Assembly: GCA_964481255.1 (NCBI GenBank)
Contig: CAYZTZ010000003.1
Coordinates: 41,861-105,860, forward strand
DNA: 64,000 bases
Source: UBA6911 sp964481255
GTDB taxonomy: Bacteria > Acidobacteriota > UBA6911
Direction: 5' to 3'
Shown: one piece after another, positions 26,054 to 33,944 of the stretch
How the letters are laid out: the number at the start of each line of letters is the position of its first letter
Position numbering within the stretch: position 1 is the first letter of the stretch
Made by a program: the position numbers and the translations under genes
The notes under the pieces: generated by a model
Told to the model about the DNA's origin: nothing
Databases searched by the model: none
What the model saw: only the letters and a program-made list of their open reading frames with translations

Positions 26054-27391
26054 TCAGCGCGCTCCCGCCTCGCGCCGGAAATATCCGCTCCAGGAAGGGC
26101 AGGTGTTGTTCGCCTCGTTGGTCACCCTGCGGACATCGGAGCCGTCGAGGAGCATGATATAGATCTGGTTGCTTCCGTCGCGGTTCGATTGGAACGTGAG
26201 ATGGCGCCCGTCCGGGGCCCACGACGGGCTTTCATTGCTCCCGTTTTCGCTTGTCAACTGGTAGATCCGCCCGGTGCTGACTTCGGCCATGAAGAGCTGA
26301 TAGTTTGTTCCCAGGTGCGGTTTCCACTGGAAAGCCAGCCACCGCCCGTCCGGGGACCAGGACGGGGCGTCGGCGTCTCCGCCTTCCTTGAGAATCCTGC
26401 GGAGGTTGGCGCCGTCGGCGTCGCAGATGGAAATCTGGCCCGGAGTCCCGGAAACGAACGCGATCTGCCGGCCGGCAGGCGACCAGGTGGGGGAAGTCTC
26501 GATGGCGGGGTTGTTCGTGATGTTGACGCGCTCGCTGCCGTCCAGTCTGGACACAAAAATATCGGCGTCGCCCCGCGGCGTCCTCAGGGAAAAAGCCACG
26601 CGGCTTCCGTCCGGGGATATCGCCGGCGTCGAGGCGAAAGTGTTGAAGAGGGGGAAGGGCAGGCGGGAACCGTCGATATAGGAGTAGATGTTGATTTCCG
26701 GTTTTCCGGTTCGGAAGCTGACGAAGGCCAGCTTCGAATTGTCCGAGGCCCACTGGGGAAACAGGTTGCTGGACCCGTTGCGCGTAAAAGGCTGCGGATT
26801 GTAACCGTCGTAGTCCATGACATAAATTTCCTTGGCGTTCCCGCGCTTGGACGAATAGGCGATCTTGGTCGAGGCGATGCCCCTGGAGGCGCCTGCCGTC
26901 AGCTTATACACGATCTCATCCGCCCAGCGGTGCGCGATGGCGCGCACCTGGTCCATGTCGCCGCCGATGCGCTGTCCGAAACTCATGGAGCGCTGCTTCA
27001 TATCGAAGATGCGGAGTTCCGCCCGCAGGACGCCCCCCTGGATATCCAGAGTCCCCGCCGTGAGAAAACTCACCGCGAAAGGAAGCGCTTTCCACGCTTC
27101 ATAGTTGACGTCCTCCGGCCTGACGATAGGCTGGGGAGGGTAGAAGCTCCTGCCGGCCATCACGAAGAACCCGGAGAAAGACAGGTCGTCCCACAGGACC
27201 TGGTTGAAGGTCTTCAGCGCTTCCCGCAGCTCGGCGGCCTTGTCGGAGGAGGCGGGTTGAACCGGGGCGACGGCCAGGATGATCTCCTCGGCCGGACGCG
27301 GCCGGATCGTCACGGGGGGCCGGTCCTGAGTGAGGCTGAAGGGATGGAGGCCGCACAGGACGCACACGGGAAAAAGCAATTTCTTAAACAT
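26054..27391 (-). CDS. tolB: Tol-Pal system beta-propeller protein TolB
   Basis: Periplasmic protein that binds Pal and relays energy-dependent motion from TolA/Q/R. An N-terminal alpha/beta domain of about 160 residues (LREALKTFNQVLWDDLSFSGFF) is followed by a six-bladed propeller with repeated SPDGxxxAF/WSPDG motifs, for example AISPDGSRVAFSL, SWSPDGRWLAFQW and SWAPDGRHLTFQS. It is 445 residues, as usual, with an N-terminal signal peptide ending near residue 22. It lies 22 bp after the TonB-like gene. Confidence 0.95.
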   Translation of the reverse strand: MFKKLLFPVCVLCGLHPFSLTQDRPPVTIRPRPAEEIILAVAPVQPASSDKAAELREALKTFNQVLWDDLSFSGFFVMAGRSFYPPQPIVRPEDVNYEAWKALPFAVSFLTAGTLDIQGGVLRAELRIFDMKQRSMSFGQRIGGDMDQVRAIAHRWADEIVYKLTAGASRGIASTKIAYSSKRGNAKEIYVMDYDGYNPQPFTRNGSSNLFPQWASDNSKLAFVSFRTGKPEINIYSYIDGSRLPFPLFNTFASTPAISPDGSRVAFSLRTPRGDADIFVSRLDGSERVNITNNPAIETSPTWSPAGRQIAFVSGTPGQISICDADGANLRRILKEGGDADAPSWSPDGRWLAFQWKPHLGTNYQLFMAEVSTGRIYQLTSENGSNESPSWAPDGRHLTFQSNRDGSNQIYIMLLDGSDVRRVTNEANNTCPSWSGYFRREAGAR

Positions 27392-27413
27392 CGCGCTCCT
27401 TTGGCATTGCAGG

Positions 27414-28223
27414 CTATGGAGGGGGCGGGTACTGGAAGTAGGCGATGAACTGCACCGGCCGGCCGCGGAACTCCGGCGGAGGCGGTGCCAGCGGATTCGA
27501 GGCGCGGATCGCCCGTTCCGCGGTCAGATCCAATTCCGGATTCCCCGATGTTTTCTCCTTTTTGATCCCGAATATCGTCCCGTCGGGGGCGATGAAGAAG
27601 CTGTAGACCATTTCGCAGGTTACTCCTTTCGGGGGCTGGATCCAGTTTGAACTGATCCGGCCCTCTACGGCCCTTGCGTACCAGGAATCGCCGAGCCCCC
27701 CGGATCCGGCGCCGATGGACACGCCGATCCCGCCTCCGCGCCCCCCGCCGCCGCCCCCGCCGGCTCCTCCGGCCCCGCCGGATCCTGCTTCGGCCGCCGT
27801 GGGAATGACGTTGGACTTCGATTCCTTGAGTTTTTCCGCCTCCCTGCGCTCGCGTTCGCTGATCTTCGGCTTCCTGGGTTCGACGCTTTGCGGAATAGGC
27901 ACGGCCGTGGCTTTGTCCGGGACCGGTCTTTCGTCCAGGAGCGCCGGAGGCTTGGGCTCAATCGAGGGTTTGACCATTCCCGCGCCCCCGGACAGGTCGT
28001 CGACGACGCCCACGGCATACGCCTCCCCTCCGCTGCCCCCGCCCGGGCCGCCGATCCGAACGGCCGCGGACGGAAGAAAATAACCGCCCCAAAGAACCAG
28101 CAGAAACGCGATCCCATGCGCGGCCAGGGACGCGCAGAAGGAAAAGGCGGTCCTTTCCCTGATCATCGGGATGTTCAGCAGAGTCCCCCGGATGGTTGCG
28201 TCGCTCATGACGGACCGGTCCAC
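27414..28223 (-). CDS. TonB/TolA-like energy transducer
   Basis: Occupies the tolA slot of the operon. One N-terminal transmembrane helix (FCASLAAHGIAFLLVLWGGYFL) carries the Ser-His pair seen in TonB/TolA proteins. A Gly-, Pro- and charge-rich periplasmic spacer follows, including a very Gly-rich run near residues 145-175. The last ~90 residues (WYARAVEGRISSNW, YSFFIAPDGTIFGIKKEKTSGN, AERAIRASNPLAPPP) match the TonB C-terminal domain. GTG 28223 has CAGGAA before it; ATG 28208 is an alternative. The long helical domain II of enterobacterial TolA is missing. Confidence 0.87.
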   Translation of the reverse strand: MDRSVMSDATIRGTLLNIPMIRERTAFSFCASLAAHGIAFLLVLWGGYFLPSAAVRIGGPGGGSGGEAYAVGVVDDLSGGAGMVKPSIEPKPPALLDERPVPDKATAVPIPQSVEPRKPKISERERREAEKLKESKSNVIPTAAEAGSGGAGGAGGGGGGGRGGGIGVSIGAGSGGLGDSWYARAVEGRISSNWIQPPKGVTCEMVYSFFIAPDGTIFGIKKEKTSGNPELDLTAERAIRASNPLAPPPPEFRGRPVQFIAYFQYPPPP

Positions 28224-28231
28224 GTTCCTGT

Positions 28232-28657
28232 CTATCTCCGGCGCGGCTCCTGAAAGGGCTTCGTCACGAGCTTGATCTCGCTGAAGCCCGCCCCGCGGAT
28301 AGCGTCAATCACCGAGACGATGGAGTTCCATTTGACGTCCTTATCCGCCCGGAGAAAAATCGAATCCTGCGGCGTCCGAGCGTCCTTTTGAAGGCGGCTG
28401 GCGATGGACGAGAAGTTGATGGGATCGGACCCGTAATAGATCAGCCCCTCGCGGCTGATGGAAATGACGATGTTTTCCCTCGGATTCACGTCCTTCACGT
28501 TCCTGGTCTCGGGCAGTTTGACGTCGATGCCGGTCTGAAGAATCGGCGCCGTCACCATAAAGATGATCAACAGCACGAGCATGACGTCCACGAGAGGCGT
28601 CACATTGATCTCCGAAAGGGAACTGGAGGTTTTCCCCTGGGGCGTCGTGAAGGCCAT
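28232..28657 (-). CDS. tolR: TolR/ExbD biopolymer transport protein
   Basis: Proton-channel subunit with one transmembrane helix (LVDVMLVLLIIFMVTAPIL) that contains the essential Asp24, followed by a periplasmic domain (VISISREGLIYYGSDPI, IFLRADKDVKWNSIVSVIDAI). 141 residues. It starts immediately after the tolQ stop (no gap) and is followed by the TonB-like transducer after 8 bp, so the motor TolQ-TolR-transducer is made from one message. Confidence 0.93.
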   Translation of the reverse strand: MAFTTPQGKTSSSLSEINVTPLVDVMLVLLIIFMVTAPILQTGIDVKLPETRNVKDVNPRENIVISISREGLIYYGSDPINFSSIASRLQKDARTPQDSIFLRADKDVKWNSIVSVIDAIRGAGFSEIKLVTKPFQEPRRR

Positions 28658-29383
28658 TCAGCTGAAACTCCTTTCAACCAGATTCAGAAACTCCATCGAA
28701 AAATCGTCCATCTCGGTCGCGACGTTTTTGATCCTGCCCAGAAAATGGTTGTAGGCGATCACCGCCGGGATCGCGGCGAAAAGGCCGGCGGCCGTCGCGA
28801 TCAGGGCTTCGGAAATGCCCGGAGCCACCGCCTGAATGGAGGTGGTGCCCCCCTGCTCGATGCCCTGGAAGGCGTTGATGATTCCGACCACGGTCCCCAA
28901 AAGCCCGATGAAAGGCGTGACGACGCCGGTGGTCGCCAGCCAGCTCATGCTCTTTTCATAGACGGACAGTTCGGTCGCCGACGCCCGCTGCAGGGCGCGC
29001 TGAATGCCGGCTACGTTTCGTTCGGTCAGAACGGGACGGCCGGGGTTGCCGCGGCTTCCCAGCGCCTGGATCTGCGCGTTTAGTTCCTCGTAGCCGGCAC
29101 TGAAAACCCCCGATAGCGGACTGCCGCGGTAGCGGGCGCCGGCGGATTCCACGTCGCTCAGGCGCGCGCTTTCCCGGAACAGCTTCACGAACGCATCGTT
29201 CTTGCGCGCGGCCTGCTGAAAGACCAGCCACTTGCGGAAAATAACGGTCCAGGAAAAAAGAGAAAAGGCCAGCAGGATAAGCAGTATGATAAGAGCGAAA
29301 CCGCTGACGTGAGCCGCCAGGCTGAACAGAGAGCCGCCGGCGGCGGGCGGGGCGAAATCTTCAATCAGCAGGATGGTCGTCAC
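28658..29383 (-). CDS. tolQ: TolQ/ExbB proton-channel protein
   Basis: Inner-membrane motor subunit with three transmembrane helices. The hallmark segment LATTGVVTPFIGLLGTVVGIINAFQ and the last helix with PGISEALIATAAGLFAAIPAVIAYN are conserved in TolQ/ExbB. The cytoplasmic loop contains RNVAGIQRALQRASATELSVYEKSMSWLA. The start is GTG 29383. It is the first gene of the operon tolQ-tolR-tonB-like-tolB-pal-cpoB-ssb and is divergent from recN. Confidence 0.94.
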   Translation of the reverse strand: MTTILLIEDFAPPAAGGSLFSLAAHVSGFALIILLILLAFSLFSWTVIFRKWLVFQQAARKNDAFVKLFRESARLSDVESAGARYRGSPLSGVFSAGYEELNAQIQALGSRGNPGRPVLTERNVAGIQRALQRASATELSVYEKSMSWLATTGVVTPFIGLLGTVVGIINAFQGIEQGGTTSIQAVAPGISEALIATAAGLFAAIPAVIAYNHFLGRIKNVATEMDDFSMEFLNLVERSFS

Positions 29384-29529
29384 CGTGTTTTCATTCCCTC
29401 CGCGGAAAAATCCGGATCCATGAGGGAGATACCAAAGCCGGCCGGCAAAGTCAAACGATTAACGAAAAGCGCCGAGGCGGACCACGGCGGGAAATCTCTC
29501 CGGCTTCCCCACGATCTTTTTGGACCCTG

Positions 29530-29557
29530 TTGCCGCCCGGACTTCCTATGCTATTCT
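29530..29557 (+). promoter_or_regulatory. Putative recN promoter
   Basis: -35 TTGCCG (29530-29535), a 16-base spacer and -10 TATTCT (29552-29557), 43 bases before the recN ATG. I see no E. coli-type LexA box (CTG-N10-CAG with an AT-rich centre) over it. Confidence 0.45.
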
Positions 29558-29599
29558 CCAAGACGGGGCGGATCGGTCGCCCATGAAGGATTTCGCGGC

Positions 29600-31300
29600 A
29601 TGCTTCGTCTGATACGAATCCGGAACCTGGCCCTGATCCGGGAGCTGGAAATTGAATTCGAGCGGGGGCTGAGCCTGCTGACGGGAGAGACCGGTTCGGG
29701 GAAATCGATTCTGGTGGACGCGTTCGGACTTCTGCTCGGCGCGCGATCGTCCCAGGATATGATCCGCTCCGGCTGCGACACCGCCGTGCTCGAAGGAATA
29801 TTCGAGGTCCAGCCGCGCGGATCCGTTATTCCATTGCTGGAGGAAGCGGGCCTTGAAGCGGAGGACGACTCTTTGCTGATCCGCCGTGAAATATCCTCCG
29901 CGGGCCGCAACCGCGTGTTCCTGAACAACCGCCTGGCCAGCCTCTCCATGTTGAAGGCCCTGGGCGATCGACTCGGTGATATCCACGGCCAGCAGGACCA
30001 GAGATCCCTGCTGGATTTGTCCACGCACCTGACATGGCTGGATGATTTCGGAGGAAACGCCGATCTCGTCCGCGAAGTGGAGGAGAGCTACAAAAAGCTC
30101 CGGGAGCTGGCCGCCCGGCTCGATTCCCTGGAAATGAATGAGCAGGAGCGCCTGCGCCGCATCGACGTGCTCGAGTTTCAAATCGACGAAATACGGCGCG
30201 TGAATCCGCAGCCGAATGAGAAGGAAGAGCTCGAAGGCGAAAAGACGATACTGTCCAACCGGGAGAAGCTGCTGGCCCTGGCCACGGAAGCCTATGACGC
30301 GCTTTACGAGAGCGAATCTTCCGTCCTGCGCGGGGTCAGCAGGGTGGACCGGCTTCTGGAATCCCTGATGCAGTTCGATAGGGGCTGGCATGCGCACAGG
30401 GAGGCCCTCCGGGAAAGCCGATACAGGCTCGAGGACCTGGCCTATGCCGCGCGCGACTATGCCGCGCGCAGCGACTTCAGTCCGGAGCGTCTCGAGCAGG
30501 TTCACCAGAGATTGTACGCTCTGGAAAAGCTGACGCAAAAATACGGGTCCTCCATCGGCGAGGTGCTCGATTACGCCCAAGCGTGCGAAAGGGAACTGCA
30601 GGAGCTGCTCGCGCGCTCCGATTCCTGCGCTCAGCTCTCCCGCGAGCTGGAGGAGGAAATGAAGGAATACCGGGCCCGGGCCTGGAAGCTCAGCGAGAAA
30701 CGCCGGGGAGACGCGGCGCGGCTGGAGCGTGAAATCCGCGGGGAGTTCGCCGCGCTGGCCATGGAACGGATGGAGATGCGCGTCCATTTCCACCCGCCGA
30801 AAGAGGACGAGACCCGGGGCCGCGTGCCCGCTTCCTGGGGATATCGCGGCATGGACCGCGTCGAGTTTCTCATCGCTCCCAACAAGGGCGAAGAGATCCG
30901 CCCTCTGGCCAGGATCGCGTCCGGAGGGGAGCTGTCGCGCCTGATGCTGGCGATCCAATCGTTGTGCGGGACCGACGAAAAAGACAGGACGCTCGTGTTC
31001 GACGAGGTGGACTCGGGGATCGGGGGACGCGTGGCGGAGGCTGTCGGGAAACGCCTCCGCGAGATCGCGGCCTCCAACCAGGTGCTTTGCGTCACCCATC
31101 TGCCCCAGATCGCCGCTTTCGCGCAAAACCACTACCGCGTTCACAAGGATGTCGCCGCAGGCCGGACGGAGACCTTCGTCAAGAAGCTGAGCGAATCCGA
31201 ACGGGTCCAGGAGCTGTCCCGGATGCTCGGCGGAAAAGCCATAACCGAAGCGACGCGGCGCTACGCGGCGGAAATGCTGAAGCGCTCGACGGGGCCTTAG
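29600..31300 (+). CDS. recN: DNA repair protein RecN
   Basis: SMC-like ATPase acting in double-strand break repair; 566 residues. Walker A is GETGSGKS (29-36), followed by DAFGLLLGARSS. A coiled-coil middle part (about 160-420) precedes the C-terminal ATPase half: IASGGELSRLMLAIQSL signature and TLVFDEVDSGIGGRVAEAV Walker B, then CVTHLPQIAAFA. ATG 29600 has AAGGA before it; the longer open frame upstream has no similarity to the family. miaB follows after 19 bp on the same strand. Confidence 0.96.
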   Translation: MLRLIRIRNLALIRELEIEFERGLSLLTGETGSGKSILVDAFGLLLGARSSQDMIRSGCDTAVLEGIFEVQPRGSVIPLLEEAGLEAEDDSLLIRREISSAGRNRVFLNNRLASLSMLKALGDRLGDIHGQQDQRSLLDLSTHLTWLDDFGGNADLVREVEESYKKLRELAARLDSLEMNEQERLRRIDVLEFQIDEIRRVNPQPNEKEELEGEKTILSNREKLLALATEAYDALYESESSVLRGVSRVDRLLESLMQFDRGWHAHREALRESRYRLEDLAYAARDYAARSDFSPERLEQVHQRLYALEKLTQKYGSSIGEVLDYAQACERELQELLARSDSCAQLSRELEEEMKEYRARAWKLSEKRRGDAARLEREIRGEFAALAMERMEMRVHFHPPKEDETRGRVPASWGYRGMDRVEFLIAPNKGEEIRPLARIASGGELSRLMLAIQSLCGTDEKDRTLVFDEVDSGIGGRVAEAVGKRLREIAASNQVLCVTHLPQIAAFAQNHYRVHKDVAAGRTETFVKKLSESERVQELSRMLGGKAITEATRRYAAEMLKRSTGP

Positions 31301-31319
31301 GGACGGAAACGGAAGAGGG

Positions 31320-32753
31320 ATGGCGGGAAAGTTTTTCATCGAGACCTTCGGCTGCCAGATGAACGAGCTGGATTCGGAAAAAATCGCCGGCAGCCTTTTC
31401 CATGAGGGCATGCAGCCGGCGGCGGACATTTCCGAAGCCGACGTCGTTGTCCTGAATACGTGCGCCGTGCGGGAAAAGGCGGTGCAAAAGGTCTATGCCC
31501 GTTTGGGAGAGATCCGGGGACGCAAGAGAGCAAAGCCCGGTCTCGTGGTATGCGTCGCGGGATGCATGGCGCAGCTGGAGACGGACGGGATCCTCAGGAA
31601 GGCGCCTTTTGTGGATATCGTGGCCGGCCCCCAGAAAGGGCGCGTCATGGGCGAGCTTGTGAGCCGGAGCCTGCGCACGCGCTCCGTCATCGTTGAAAGG
31701 CGTTCGGATCAGCGTCCCGAACCGCTTGAGACGGATCACGTCCTGCGCCGGCATCCGTGGCGCGCCTCCGTAACGATCAGCGAGGGCTGCAGCCGGCGGT
31801 GCGCCTACTGCGTCGTGCCCGCCGCCCGCGGACGGGAGAGGGCCCGCGCGAGCGCCGACATTATCCGGGAAATCGAGGAACTCGCCTCGAAGGGGTGCAT
31901 CGAAATCCTTCTCCTGGGGCAAACGGTGAATTCGTATCGGGACCCCTCGGCCCCGCACGGGACCTTCGCCCGGCTTCTCCGGCGCATCGCCGAAATCCAG
32001 GGCATCCGGCGCATCCGCTTCACCTCGCCTCATCCGGCGGATTTCTCCGAAGAGCTGCTGGACGCCATGGTCTCGATTCCGCAGATCTGCAATCATATCC
32101 ACCTGCCGGTTCAGTCCGGCTCCAATAAGGTGCTGCGGGCCATGAGGCGGGGCTATACCCGGGAGCGCTACCTTGAAATCATCCGCAGGATCCGGAGCGC
32201 CTCGCGCGACATCGCGATTTCCACCGACGTCATCGTGGGATTTCCCGGAGAGGAGGAGCAGGACTTTCAGGATACCCTCAGCCTTTTCGATGAGGTACAA
32301 TATGACAGCGCCTATTCTTTCAAATATTCACCGAGGCCGAACACCGAGGCGCTGAATCTGCCCGGGGAAGTCCCCGAGGAGGAAAAGAAGCGAAGGCTGA
32401 GCGTGCTGCAGGAAAAGCAAAGACGGATTCAATACGACAAGAACGCGGCCTGTGTGGGCCGCATCGAGGACGTGCTGGTCGAGGGAAGGGCGCGCAGCCG
32501 CGTGCGCCTGACCGGGCGCACTGTCGACAACAGGATCGTCAATTTTGACGGGCCGGAGACCCTGGTGGGCCGGATCGTCCGGACGGAAATAACGGCTTTC
32601 AGCCCCAACAGCCTGAAGGGACGATGGATCCGCGAGGAAAAGGACGGCCGGCCTTCGGACGGCGATGGCGGCGCGGGGGCCGAGGAACATGCGCAGGGCG
32701 CGGGGCGACGGTCCGCGCCCGTCGATTTCATTACAAGACGGGAGGCATCATGA
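31320..32753 (+). CDS. miaB: tRNA-2-methylthio-N6-dimethylallyladenosine synthase MiaB
   Basis: Radical-SAM methylthiotransferase that turns i6A37 into ms2i6A37 in tRNA. The N-terminal UPF0004 domain has the three cluster-binding Cys (Cys12 in TFGCQMNELDSE, Cys48 in NTCAVRE, Cys82 in AGCMAQ). The radical-SAM Cys triad is CSRRCAYC (157, 161, 164). A TRAM domain follows (VLVEGRARSRVRLTGRTVDNRIV). TFGCQMN and QSGSNKVLRAMRRGYT are MiaB rather than MtaB or RimO features. The stop overlaps the next start as ATGA. Confidence 0.95.
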   Translation: MAGKFFIETFGCQMNELDSEKIAGSLFHEGMQPAADISEADVVVLNTCAVREKAVQKVYARLGEIRGRKRAKPGLVVCVAGCMAQLETDGILRKAPFVDIVAGPQKGRVMGELVSRSLRTRSVIVERRSDQRPEPLETDHVLRRHPWRASVTISEGCSRRCAYCVVPAARGRERARASADIIREIEELASKGCIEILLLGQTVNSYRDPSAPHGTFARLLRRIAEIQGIRRIRFTSPHPADFSEELLDAMVSIPQICNHIHLPVQSGSNKVLRAMRRGYTRERYLEIIRRIRSASRDIAISTDVIVGFPGEEEQDFQDTLSLFDEVQYDSAYSFKYSPRPNTEALNLPGEVPEEEKKRRLSVLQEKQRRIQYDKNAACVGRIEDVLVEGRARSRVRLTGRTVDNRIVNFDGPETLVGRIVRTEITAFSPNSLKGRWIREEKDGRPSDGDGGAGAEEHAQGAGRRSAPVDFITRREAS

Positions 32754-33247
32754 AGGAAATCGAGTTTAAAATAAAGGGTCTCATGATGGATCCGCTCACC
32801 AACTCTCCGATTGTCGTGCTGCAGCAGGCTTCGAGCGACACGCTGCTTCCGATCTGGGTGGGCATTTTCGAAGCGAACGCCATCGCTCTGCAGATTGAGA
32901 AAGTGGACACTCCGCGCCCCATGACCCACGACCTGATGAAGGGACTGCTCAACCATCTCAATGTCAAGGTCACCAAGATCGTCGTGACGGAGCTCAAGGA
33001 CAACACCTTCTACGCTCTTATATTCCTCGAATCGGGGGGAAAGGTGATCACGGTCGATTCCCGTCCCTCGGACGCGATCGCCCTGGCGCTGCGAACCGAC
33101 TCCCCGATTTACGTGACCGATGAAGTCCTGTCCAAGTCTTCGGCGGCATCGAGCGGCGCCCAGTCGGCCGAGCGCGCCTCGCCCGAGGATATTAAAAGGT
33201 GGTTGGAAAACCTCAACCCGGAAGATCTCGGCAAGTACAAGATGTAA
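32750..33247 (+). CDS. Bifunctional nuclease family protein (DUF151/BFN)
   Basis: 165 residues of the BFN/DUF151 family: LPIWVGIFEANAIALQIEKV, TPRPMTHDLMKGLL and the C-terminal SRPSDAIALALRTDSPIYV are the conserved blocks. Members are reported as bifunctional nucleases in plants and are widespread but little studied in bacteria. The ATG follows GGGAGG and lies inside the miaB stop, so it should be co-translated with miaB. A role with RNA is plausible from context only. The C-terminal ~35 residues are charged and family-divergent. Confidence 0.85.
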   Translation: MKEIEFKIKGLMMDPLTNSPIVVLQQASSDTLLPIWVGIFEANAIALQIEKVDTPRPMTHDLMKGLLNHLNVKVTKIVVTELKDNTFYALIFLESGGKVITVDSRPSDAIALALRTDSPIYVTDEVLSKSSAASSGAQSAERASPEDIKRWLENLNPEDLGKYKM

Positions 33248-33349
33248 GGGCGAGCCGCGAGCGCCCATCGATTTGATTCCCGCGTCTCAACGCGCGAGAG
33301 CCGCGCCGCCGATATGATCCAGGGCCTTCGCCCCCGCAAACCCTGCGCG

Positions 33350-33404
33350 CCCGATAGGGCAGTGGTATTCCTGAGGTTTCTTCTTGTGCGCGCGGATATG
33401 AGAA
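33350..33404. repeat. 55-bp direct repeat, left copy (abuts the N gap)
   Basis: Begins CCCGATAGGGCAGTGG and ends GATATGAGAA, directly before the first N. It is identical over all 55 bases to 33505-33559. Confidence 0.95.
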
Positions 33405-33504
33405 NNNNNNNNNNNNNNNNNNNNNNNNNNNNNNNNNNNNNNNNNNNNNNNNNNNNNNNNNNNNNNNNNNNNNNNNNNNNNNNNNNNNNNNNNNNNNNNN
33501 NNNN
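33405..33504. other. Assembly gap of exactly 100 N
   Basis: A run of 100 N, the default size many scaffolders write when true length is unknown. Identical 55-bp ends on both sides suggest a de Bruijn graph join (k = 55) rather than a measured gap. Confidence 0.98.
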
Positions 33505-33559
33505 CCCGATAGGGCAGTGGTATTCCTGAGGTTTCTTCTTGTGCGCGCGGATATGAGAA
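33505..33559. repeat. 55-bp direct repeat, right copy (abuts the N gap)
   Basis: Identical to 33350-33404. It continues into CAGGAATAAG, which completes a hairpin with TATTCCTG inside the repeat. Confidence 0.95.
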
Positions 33560-33568
33560 ACAGGAATA
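33521..33568. repeat. Bulged hairpin at the right edge of the gap
   Basis: TATTCCTG (33521-33528) pairs with CAGGAATA (33561-33568), and after a 3-base bulge TTTCT pairs with AGAAA, leaving a loop of about 19 bases. The left repeat copy lacks the second arm because the contig stops there. It may have helped cause the assembly break. Confidence 0.5.
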
Positions 33569-33812
33569 AGATCTAGCGCCGCAGCTATCCTGCATCCATA
33601 TGCCTTCGTGCAGAAAAGTCTGAAGCCTGCAGGATCACACGCCCATGCTATTGGTATCGCACCGTATCCGCTTCAACCCTTTGCGGTTTGAAATCATCTT
33701 TTTAGACGCCATTCGATGCGCGGCTTTGCATTGAAGTATCTGCAAAACAGGCATCAGGTTCGGGGAAGAGGATGCCCCGGCGAGGTGTTTTTGCTTACAT
33801 CTGCTAGTTTAC

Positions 33813-33826
33813 ATAAGATATCTTAT
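33813..33826. promoter_or_regulatory. 14-bp perfect palindrome, candidate operator upstream of lptFG
   Basis: ATAAGATATCTTAT reads the same on both strands. It follows TTTACA and lies about 120 bp before the lptFG start in AT-richer DNA, where a dimeric regulator could bind. Confidence 0.4.
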
Positions 33827-33944
33827 CAGAAGTCGCGCCAAACCGCGATTCCGGGCCGCTCCGGGCCTGCTCGGTTATGCAAAACACCTTTATTTCCAAT
33901 CAGTTGTGTTATTAATTTTTCTTTTATGTTAGTCTTATTCCGTC

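Larger units (their letters stand above)
33248..33944. other. 697-bp intergenic region containing the assembly gap
   Basis: No gene is supported. It begins with a small hairpin (GGGCG 33248-33252 with CGCCC 33262-33266) right at the BFN stop. It then holds the 55-bp repeat, 100 N and second repeat copy, a bulged hairpin at 33521-33568, and an AT-richer stretch (about 33700-33944) with a 14-bp palindrome. Genes could be missing inside the gap. Confidence 0.6.

Noticed and set aside
33350..33559. CRISPR repeat pair
   Set aside because: Only two copies, 55 bp long, separated by N; no spacers or cas genes. Better explained as an assembly overlap.
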